Shown here: positions 55,770-64,000 of the stretch, in pieces
Layout: each line of letters starts with the position of its first letter
Numbering within the stretch: the first letter of the stretch is position 1
From: Bubalus kerabau
Lineage: Eukaryota; Chordata; Mammalia; Artiodactyla; Bovidae
NCBI RefSeq assembly: GCF_029407905.1
Contig: NC_073628.1
Coordinates: 45,467,501-45,531,500, forward strand
DNA length: 64,000 bases
Direction: 5' to 3'
Made by a program: the position numbers and the translations under genes
The notes under the pieces: generated by a model
What the model was told of the DNA's origin: nothing
The model's database searches: none
Seen by the model: the letters and a program-made list of their open reading frames with translations, nothing else

Positions 55770-56345
55770 CCAAAGTGCTCACAATTCTTTCATTATTCAG
55801 TCCACTAGCTTGAGGTTTCTGTACTTTCCCCTTTCAACTCTTCGGATCATCCATGCTATGTCAGCCGTCCTGGGTTTCTTGCTGCTACTGACATTTGAGG
55901 AGCATCTCCACTTCTGGGCCCCTCTTTTTGTGCCCTTAGCCTAGACAGCTCTCCCTATAGGTACCAGCGTGACTCCCCCCACCCATCCTTAAAGTCTCCT
56001 CAAACATCACCCTCTCAGGAGTCATTCCTGACTGCCTTGTTAAAAATACCGCCTTCACATGCAGTCTCCAAATGTCCTTTTTCTGCTGTATTTTACTTGT
56101 ATCACATACTTTGCTTTTTGTGTTTATCATCTATCTCCCCTCCCTACTGTTAGTTGGAGCAGAGAAAAGGACTTTTATGGGTGAGCAAATCAAATTTTTA
56201 TCCAATAATTCCATTTACCATAAATTAGAATGTGATTTCCATGAAGTCAGAGATTTTTTGTTTTGCTCATTGCTGGGTCCCCATGGGCCATGAAGAGTTT
56301 CAGACACATGGGGCACACTCTATAAATATTTATAGGATAAATTAA
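55770..56345 (+). repeat. L2 LINE 3' region
   Basis: AAAGTCTCCTCAAACATCACC, CAGGAGTCATTCCTGACTGCC, GATTTCCATGAAGTCAGAG and CTCTATAAATATTTATAGG are in L2 order. The longest continuous L2 here. Confidence 0.8.
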
Positions 56346-57260
56346 AATGAAAATAATGCACTTATTTATTGAAAATACATATTAAGCCCTTACAATACAT
56401 TCGACATGACCTTTAGATGGAAGGGACTGACAATATACAGGCAAATATATGAAAATATACATTGGAATTGATACAATAAAGGAAATAAAGATTTATTTAC
56501 ATAAAAATATAGTGCATGTATGTGTTTTGATTGAGGCAATACTCATTCTTGGAGGAGATGATATTTTAGCTGAGATCTGCTGTCAAAGATGGAACATAGA
56601 GCTGGTGAGCAGGGATCAGTAGCAATCAAAATAAGGGATGAGACAAATATAAATGTCCAGGGAGCAAAGGGCTGGAAAAGAATTTTAAATGTCAGGACAG
56701 CTGAAAAGACAAGGGTGGATGACAGAAGGATGAGTAAGGCTATCGGTGGAGGCCACATCAGGCAGGGCTTTAGGAGACATGATAATTCACTGGGATTTTT
56801 CAAAAGGTGTCAAATGGTTTCAGTTAAGACGGTACGATCTCTTAGTAGTTTCAAGTAGATTCTTTGCAGTGAGTAAATGGGACTGCTGCAAGGATGGAGC
56901 TAGAAGGCTCCTACAGCAGTTCAGGTGGATCCAACTGTTTGGGTTCGAAGGAGAGCAGAAACAATGGTGAGAAGTTAAGTATATTTAAGATCTACTTTAA
57001 TGATAAATTAACAGGTGTTGCTGGTGCATTGAATTTGAGAGTCGAAGAAAAGAGATGACCTTCCATTTTCTGGCCTTGGTCATAAAATAATATTATTTAG
57101 TAAAATGGGGACTCTGACCTGATTAGGAGGAGAGGAATGGAAATCTAGTTGTTCTGTTTGTTTGTTGATTTGTTTGTTTTGACATTTTAAGTTTGAAAGG
57201 CCTGTGTAATGTCCAAGTGGAGATGTCAAGTAGATGGGTGGATAGGTAGGTTCCAGCTAT
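56346..57260 (+). repeat. Ancient mammalian interspersed repeat, family unresolved
   Basis: TTATTTATTGAAAATACATATTAAG, GGAACATAGAGCTGGTGAGC, GAGTAAGGCTATCGGTGG, TTTAAGTTTGAAAGGCCTG and GTCCAAGTGGAGATGTCAAG form a pattern seen in a long, old mammalian repeat that I cannot name safely. Open frames near 56543-56970 are incidental. Confidence 0.4.
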
Positions 57261-57692
57261 GCCTGTCTTCACCATTAAGCTGTGAATTTTTCAAGGGAAG
57301 ACAGTTTACTTTATTCATCTCTGTGGGCAAAGTGGGTGTTTTGTATGTTGCTGCAAAAACTATTCTCTTTATATCCTGCTCTTAGCAGCTCAGGCTACTG
57401 AATATTGGGTCTGAAAGAACCAATTTCATTATAAATACGAATCAACAATCAAAGCTCTCCAGACATGAGAACGAAGATGAAAATAGCACAACAGTACAAC
57501 TGACCTATGATGAAAAGAAAGTATAAAAAAATCCTTAAAATTATACTTAGTATCTTTAGAGAGATTCAAGAAGATATTCATTTATAATAATAATATTAGT
57601 AATAATAAATATACACTCCAGTACTACTAAAGACATCATTAAATAAGAAGGAGCCTTTAGAAATTAAAAATACCTAAGTTGCTTTTTGTGTT
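57261..57692. other. Unclassified AT-rich sequence
   Basis: Contains a TAATAATAATA-rich patch near 57584-57608. No gene. Confidence 0.4.
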
Positions 57693-57775
57693 TTTAAATT
57701 AGTTTATTTTTTAATTGAAGGATAATTGCTTTACAGAATTTTGTTTTTGTCAAACCTCAACATGAATCAGCCATA

Positions 57776-57792
57776 GCTATATATATATATCC
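57776..57792. repeat. (TA)n microsatellite in the L1 3'UTR
   Basis: About eight TA units. Confidence 0.85.
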
Positions 57793-58863
57793 CCTTCCTT
57801 TTGAACCTCCCTCCCCATCCCACCCCTCTAGGTTGATACAGAGCCCCAGTTTCAGTTTCCTGAGCCATAGAGAAAATTCCCGGTGGCTATCTATTTTACA
57901 TACGGTAATGTAAGTTTCCATGTTACTCTTTCCATACATCTCACCCTCTCCTCCCCTCTCCCCATGTCCATAAGTCTATTCTCTATGTCTGTTCCTCCAC
58001 TGATGCCCTGTAAATAAATTTTTTATACCATTTTTCTAGATTCCTTATATATGCATTAGAATATGGTATTTATCTTTTTCTTTCTGACTTACTTCACTCT
58101 GTATAATAGGCTCTAGGTTCATCCACCTCATTAGAACTGACTCAAATGTGTTCCGTTTTATGGCTGAAAAACATTCCATTGTGTATATGTACCTCAACTT
58201 CTTCATCCATTCATTTGTCAATGGACATCTAGGTTGCTTCCATGTTCTAGCTACTGTAAATATTCCTGCAATGAACAATGGGATACATGTGTCTTTTTCA
58301 ATTTTGTTTTCCTTAGGGTATATGCCTAGGAGTAGGATTGCTGGGTCATATGCTGGTTTTATTCCTAGTTTTCTAAGGAATCTCCATATCATCTTCCATA
58401 GTGGCTGTTATCAATTTACATTCACACCAACAATGCAAGAGCGGTCCCTTTTCTCCACAGCCTCTCCAGCATTTATTGTTTGTGGATTTTTTGACGATGG
58501 CCATTCTGACTGGTGTGAGGTGATATCTCATTGTAGTTTTGATTTGCATTTGTCTAATAATGAGCAATGCTGAGAATATTTTCATGTGTTTGTTTGCCAT
58601 CAGTATGTCTTCTTTGGAGAAATGTCTGTTTAGGTCTTTTTCCCACTTTTTGATTGGGTTGCTTTTTTTTCTGGTATTGAATTATATGAGCTGCTTGTAT
58701 ATTTTGGAAATTAATCCGATGTCAGTTATTTCATTTGCTATTATTTACTCCCATTCTCAGGGTTGTCTTTTCACCTTGCTTATAGTTTCCTTTGGTGTGC
58801 AAAAGCTTTTAAGTTTAATCAGGTCCCACTTGCTTTCTTTTTTTCTTATTTCCCTTACTTTAA

Positions 58864-59122
58864 GAGAAGGCAATGGCACCCCACTCCAGTACTCTTGCCT
58901 GGAAAATCCCATGGACGGAGGAGCCTGGTGCTGCAGTCCCTGGGGTCGCTGCGAGTTGGACACAACTGAGCGGCTTCACTTTCACTTTTCACTTTCATCA
59001 TTGGAGAAGGAAATGGCAACCCACTCCAGTGTTCTTGCCTGGAGAATCCCAAGGATGGGGGAGGCTGGTGGGCTGTCGTCTATGGGGTCACACAGAGTCG
59101 GACATGACTGAAGTGACTTAGC
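58864..59122 (+). mobile_element. Bov-A2 SINE, full dimer, inside L1
   Basis: First unit from AGAGAAGGCAATGGCACC, linker CTTCACTTTCACTTTTCAC, second unit from CATTGGAGAAGG, ending CTTAGCAG. The (CAG)n tail is almost absent, unlike the other Bov-A2 copies. Confidence 0.93.
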
Positions 59123-60633
59123 AGGAGGTGGGTCATAGAGGATCTTTCTTTAATTTGTATCATTGAGTGTTCTGCCTAAGTTTTCCTCTAAGAATTTTAT
59201 AGTTTCTGGTCTTAGATTTAGGTCTTTAATCTATTTTGAGTTTATCTTTGTGTATGGTGTTAGGAAGTGTTCTAATTTCATTCTTCTATGTGTAGCTGTC
59301 CAGTTTTCCCAGCACCATTTATTGCAGAGGCTCTCTTTGCCTTATTGTATGTTCTTGCTTACTTTGTCAAAAATAAGGTAACAGTAGGTGCATGGGTTTA
59401 ATTCTGGGTTTTATGTCTTGATCCATTGGTCTACATTTCTGTTTTTGTGACAGTACCATACTGTCTTGATGACTGTAGTTTAATAGTATAATCTGAAGTC
59501 AGGAAGGTTGATTCCTCCAGCTCTATTCTTCTTTCTCAAGACTGCTTTAGCTATTCAGGGTCTCTTGTGTTTCCATATGAAATCTGAAATATTTTGTTCT
59601 AGTTCTGTGAAAAACGCCAGTAATAATTTGTTAGGGATTGAACTGAATCTATAGATTGCATTTGGTAGTATAGCCATTTTACAATATTGATTATTCCTAC
59701 CCAGGAACATATAATATCTCTCCATCTCTTTATGTCATCTTTGATTTCTTTCATTAGCGTCTTACAATTTTCTGTGTACAATTCTTTTGTCTCCTTAGGT
59801 AAGTTTATTTCTAAACATTTAATTATTTTTATTGCCATGGTGAATGGGATTGATTCCTTAATTTCTCTGATTTTTCATTGGTAGTATATAGAAATGCAAG
59901 TAATTTCTGTGTATTGATTTTGTATCCTGCAACTTTGCTAAATTCACTGATTAGCTCTAGTAATTTTCTGATACTATCTTTAGGGTTTTCTATGTACACT
60001 GTCATGTCATCTGCAAACAGTGAGAGCTTTACTTCTTCTTTTCTGATCTGGATACTTTTTATATCTTTTTCTACTCTGATTGCTGTAGCTAGGACTTCCA
60101 GAACTATGTTGAATAATAGTGGTGAAAATGGACACCCCTGTCTCATTCCTGATCTTAGGGGGAATGCTTTCAGTTTTTCACCATTGAGAATAATGTTTAC
60201 TGTAGGCTTATCATATATGGCCTTTACTATGCTGAGATAGGTTCCTTCTATGCTCATTTGTTGAGGAGTTTTAATCATAAATGGCTGCCGAATTTTGTCA
60301 AAGAGTTTTTCTGCATCTATTGAGATGATCATATGGTTTTTATCTTTCAATTTGTTAATATGGTATATCACATTGATTGATTTGAATATTTTGAATAATC
60401 CTTGCATCCCTAGATTAATCCAACTTGATCAAAGTATGAGCTTTTTGATGTGTTGTTGAATTCTGTTTGCTAAAATTTTGCTGAGGAGTTTTGTATCTAT
60501 GCTCATCAGTGATATTGGCCTGTAGTTTTCTTTTTTTGTGTTGTCTTTGTCTGGTGTTGGTATCAAGATGATGGTGGCCTCATAGAACGAGTTTGGAAGT
60601 GTTCTTTCCTCTACAATTTTTTGAAAGTGTTTT

Positions 60634-60747
60634 AGAAGGAACACATGTATACCTGTGGCAGATTCATTTTGATATTTGGCAAAACTAATACAGTTATGTA
60701 AAGTTTAAAAATAAAATAAAATTAAAAAAAAAAAAAAAGAAGAAGGA
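60634..60747 (+). mobile_element. 100-bp young L1 tail with 7-bp target-site duplication
   Basis: The insert 60641-60740 reads ACACATGTATACCTGTGGC to AATAAAATAAAATT and poly(A). AGAAGGA occurs at 60634-60640 and 60741-60747, and the antisense L1 ORF2 is continuous across it. Confidence 0.92.
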
Positions 60748-62274
60748 TAGGCAGTAGCCCCTCTCTGAATGTTTGATAGAATTCTCCTCTGAAGCCATCT
60801 GGTCCTGGGCTTTTGTTTTTTTGGGAGAATTTTGATCACAGCTTCAATTTCAGTGCTTGTAATTGGGTTGTTCATAATTTCTATTTCTTCCTGGTTAAGT
60901 CTTGGAAGGTTGAACTTTTCTAAGAATCTGTCCATTTCTTCCAGGTTATCCATTTTATTGCCATATAGCTGTTCATAATAGTCTTTTATAAGCCTTTGTA
61001 TTTCTGCATTGTCTGTTGTAACCTCTCTTTTTTCATTTTGAGTTTTGTTGATTTGATTTTTTTCTCTTTTTTTCTCAATGAGTCTGGCCAAAGGTTTGTC
61101 AATTTTGTTTATCTTCTCAAAGAACCAGCTTTTATTTTTGTTAATATTTACTACTGCTTGTTTCATTTCTTTTTCATTTATTTCTCCTCAGATCATTATG
61201 ATTTCTTTCCTTCTACTAATTTTGTTTTTTTTTTTATTCTTCTTTACCCAATTGTTTTAGGTGTAAAGTTAGGTTGTCTATTCAATTTTTTTCTTGTTTC
61301 TTGAGGTAGGATTGTATTGCTATCAACTTCCCTCTTAGAACTGCTTTTGCTGCATCCCATAGGTTTTGAGTTGTCATGTTTTAATTGTCTGTTGTTTCTA
61401 GAAATTTTTTGATTTCCCTTTTGATTTCTTCAGTAAGCTGTTGGATATTTAGAAACATATTGTTTAATCTCCATGTGCTTGTCTTTTTTACAGTTTTTTT
61501 CTTGTAATTGATATCTAGTCTCATAGTGTTGTGGTCACAGAAGATAATTGATATGATTTCAATGTTCTTAAATTTACTGAGGTTTGATTTGTAAGAATGG
61601 TCTATCCTGGAGAATGTTCCATTTGCACTTGAAAAGAAGGTGTATTCTTCTGCATTTGGATGGAATGTCCTGAAGATATCAATGAGATCCATCTCATCTA
61701 ATGTATTTATTAATTTTCCTTATGTGTTTCCTTATTAATTTTCTGTTTTGATGATCTGTCCGTTGGTGTGAGTGGGGTGTTAAAGTCTCCCACTATTATT
61801 GTGTTACTGTCAAATTCTCCTTTTATGTCTGTTAGTGTTTGTCTTATGTATTGAGGTGCTCCTATGTTGAGTGCAGAGATTTTTACAATTGTGCTGTCCT
61901 CCTCTTGGATTGATCTCTTGATCATTATGGAGTGTCCTTCCTTATCTCTTGTAATATTCTTTATTATAAGGCCTATTTTGTCTGATATGAGGATTGCTAC
62001 TCTAGCTTTATTTTGCTTCCCATTGAAATGGAATATATTTTTTCATCTTCTCACTTTCAGTCTATATGTGTCTTTAGGTCTGAAGTGGGTTTCTTGTAGA
62101 CAGCATATATATGGGTCTTGCTTTTGTATCCATTCAGCCAGTCCGTGTCTTTTGGTTAGAGCATTTAATCTGTTTACATTTAAAGTAATTATTGATACAT
62201 ATGCTCCTATTGCCATTTTCTTAATTGTTTAGGGTTGATTTATTAGATCATTTTTCTTCTCTTGTATTTCTTGA

Positions 62275-63120
62275 CTATATAAATCCCTTTAACATTTGTT
62301 GTAAAGCTGGTTTGGTGGTACTGAATTCTCTTAACTTTTGCTTGTCTGAAAAGCTTTTCATTTCCCCATCAATTTTGAATGAGATCATTTCCAGGTACAG
62401 TGATCTTGGTTGTAGATTTTTCCCTTTCAGTACTTTAAATATATCCTGCCATTCCCTTCTGACCTGCAGAGTTTCTGCTGAAAGATCAGCTGTTAAGCAT
62501 ATGGGGTTTCCCTTGTATGTCACTTGTTGCTTTTCCCTTGTTGTTTTTAATATTCTTTCTTTGTGTTTAGTCTTTGTTAGTTTGATTCATATGTGTCTTG
62601 GCGTGTTTCTCCTTGGGTTTATCCTGTTTGGGACTCTGTACCTTTTGCACTTGATGGACTATTTCTTATTCCATGTTGGGGAAATTTTCAACTATAATCT
62701 CTTCAAAAATTTTCTTATACCCTTTCTTTTCCTCTTCTTCTGGGACCCCTATAATTTGAATGTTGGTGCATTTTATATTGTCCCAGAGGTCTCTGAGATT
62801 ATCCTCAGTTCTTTCCATTCTTTTTACTTTATTCTGCTCTTCAGAATTATTTCCATAATTTTATCTTCCAGCTCACTGATTCATTCCTCTGCTTCAGATA
62901 CTCTGCTATTGATTCCTTCTGGCAGGATTGTGTTGTTTGTCTCTGTGTGTTTATTCTTTAATTCTTCTAGGTCTTTGTTAATTGATTCTTGCATTTTCTC
63001 CATTCTGTTTTCAAGGTTTTCGATCATCTTTACTATCATTACTCTGAATTCTTTTTCAGGTAGTTTGCCTATTTCCTCTTCATTTATTTGGACTTCTGTG
63101 TTTCTAGTTTGTTCCTTCAT
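62275..63120 (-). pseudogene. L1 ORF1p relic (antisense L1)
   Basis: The N-terminal part (62881-63120, 79 open codons) contains MIENLENRMEKMQESINKDL, a heptad-rich coiled-coil segment used for trimerisation. The C-terminal part (62275-62523, 82 codons) contains LSAETLQVRREWQDIFKVLK and ends TTKPALQQMLKGFI. The middle RNA-recognition region is frameshifted. Confidence 0.85.
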
Positions 63121-63131
63121 TTGTGTAGTAT

Positions 63132-63165
63132 TTCTCTCTCTCTCTCTTTTTTTTTTTTTTTTTTA
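63132..63165. repeat. (CT)n plus poly(T) in the L1 5' leader
   Basis: A CT run followed by about 18 T (poly(A) then GA repeats on the L1 sense strand), between L1 5'UTR and ORF1. Confidence 0.9.
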
Positions 63166-63720
63166 AACATATTGTGTTTGAGGTCTCCTTTTCCCAGGCC
63201 TCAAGATTGAATTCTTTCTTCCTTTTGGTTTCTGCCCTCCTAAGGCTGGTCCAGTTGTTATTGTAAGCTTGTATAGGGTAAGATTTGTGTTGAGTTTTTG
63301 TTCATTTGTTTGTTTTTCCTCTGATGGGCAAGGCCGAGTGAGGTGGTAATCCTGTCTGCTGATGATAGGGTTTGTATTTTTTGTTTGTTTGTTGTCTGGA
63401 TGAGTCGTCCTGCTTCTGGTGGTTGGTTGGTGGTCTTATATTTAAGTGGTTTCCTCTGCGTGAGTTCTCACTATTTGATACTCCCTAGGGTTAGTTCTCT
63501 GGTAGTCTAGAGTCTTGGAGTCAGTGCTCCCACTCCAACAGCTCAGGGCTTGATCTCTGAAAAGTTCCACTCTGTGGTTTAAATTCTGTTCTTGGGCCTT
63601 CTCAGGAGTCTTTCCCTCTCTTAGCTCTAGCTTCTCTCTGTGTTGTTTCCACTTATGGTAGGTCCTCCAGTTAGGGAGACAGAAGGCTGTAACAGCACTA
63701 GACTCATGTTCCATCCTCTC

Positions 63721-64000
63721 AACAAATCCAACTATTTTATTAGTCTTATCTTACTTTGAACTTTTTGTATTTAGGAATGTCCAGTAATATTAGGAGTCCC
63801 ACGTCCCCTAGCTTTGCAGAACTCCTTGTACATCCAAGCCCTTAGTGTGTTTCTGCAATTGCCAATCTTCCTTCATTTTAACCCTGCAATACCAGTGGTT
63901 AGATCGCTGAATTCAGGTTCTCTCAGATGTAAAAGGGATTACAGCATGGTGCTCCAGCCAAGGCATGCCTGTTTTTCTACACTGCTGCTTTCCCAGGTTT
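63721..64000. other. Unclassified; possibly L1 5'UTR continuation
   Basis: I could not decide whether this is more of the antisense L1 leader or flanking DNA. No gene. Confidence 0.35.

Larger units (their letters stand above)
58040..62200 (-). pseudogene. L1 ORF2 relic (endonuclease, reverse transcriptase, C-terminal)
   Basis: The endonuclease shows an LQETHF-type block near 62083-62104, IVGDFNTPLT at about 61765-61795 and CDHNTMRLDIN at about 61520-61560. The reverse transcriptase is open for 192 codons (59829-60407) with AEKLFDKIRQPFM, SGMRQGCPFSPLLFNIVLEV and an intact FADD box at 60006-60017. The C-terminal region is open for 115 codons at 58045-58392. Stops and frameshifts separate these blocks, and a 100-bp L1 tail at 60641 disrupts the finger region, so no full ORF2p is possible. 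Confidence 0.88.
57693..63720 (-). mobile_element. Nearly full-length L1 LINE, antisense
   Basis: Reading right to left: 5'UTR about 63720-63170, ORF1 63120-62275, ORF2 about 62200-58040, 3'UTR to 57693. Two later insertions interrupt it (Bov-A2 at 58864, L1 tail at 60641). Without them it is about 5.7 kb. Frames are broken but long stretches stay open, so this copy is better preserved than the one at 3283. The 5' boundary is uncertain because I could not fix where the 5'UTR stops. Confidence 0.88.

Noticed and set aside
58539..59111. 190-codon plus-strand frame
   Set aside because: Runs from antisense L1 ORF2 into the Bov-A2 SINE; a chance join of two repeats.
62225..63166. Longest open frame in the window (313 codons, plus strand), hydrophobic and membrane-like
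   Set aside because: It is the antisense of L1 ORF1. A- and purine-rich coiled-coil coding on the minus strand reads as F/L/S-rich hydrophobic sequence on the plus strand.

Overview
The window is nuclear genomic DNA from a ruminant artiodactyl (a bovid is the best guess; the species cannot be fixed from sequence alone). The diagnosis rests on the repeat set: at least 17 Bov-tA SINEs (tRNA-Glu-like head plus Bov-A body), five Bov-A2 SINEs (paired Bov-A bodies, CAG-rich tail), seven BovB (RTE-type) LINE copies, two CHR SINEs, and young L1 3' ends ending in an AATAAAATAAAATT-type tail. Beneath these lie pan-mammalian fossils (MIR, L2, old L1M, hAT-Charlie elements such as MER1 and MER5). No complete protein-coding gene, tRNA, rRNA or other RNA gene is recognisable. 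The long open frames are sense or antisense readings of BovB and L1. The segment is best read as intergenic or deep intronic.

Layout. 1-2.2 kb: a SINE and a BovB reverse-transcriptase relic. 3.3-11.85 kb: one L1, about 6.2 kb after removing later arrivals, broken by three SINEs, by a separate 813-bp L1 5'UTR fragment with its own target-site duplication, and by a piggyBac-like DNA transposon bounded by TTAA. 12.7-16.6 kb: BovB pieces, MIR, L2, and a nest in which a hAT-Charlie MER1-type element contains a Bov-A2 that contains an L1 tail. 16.6-42 kb: scattered MIR/L2/SINE/BovB copies between repeat-poor blocks (notably 22.6-24.1, 29.4-31.8 and 40.0-41.1 kb). 43.3-43.45 kb: one exon-like segment with strong splice signals, the only host-transcript candidate. 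44.3-46.6 kb: a BovB missing its reverse-transcriptase core, next to old L1M. 47-57 kb: MIR, L2, SINEs, a pair of diverged direct repeats and a repeat-poor block. 57.7 kb to about 63.7 kb: a nearly full-length antisense L1 with recognisable ORF1p, endonuclease and FADD reverse-transcriptase segments, hit by a Bov-A2 and a 100-bp L1 tail.

How the parts relate. The SINE bodies share their sequence with the BovB 3' end, matching the known dependence of Bov-A-type SINEs on BovB machinery. Many insertions here keep clear 7-15 bp target-site duplications, so the order of events can be read directly. Nesting shows L2/MIR/MER1 are oldest, the outer L1 and the piggyBac-like element intermediate, and Bov-tA, Bov-A2, BovB tails and young L1 tails latest.
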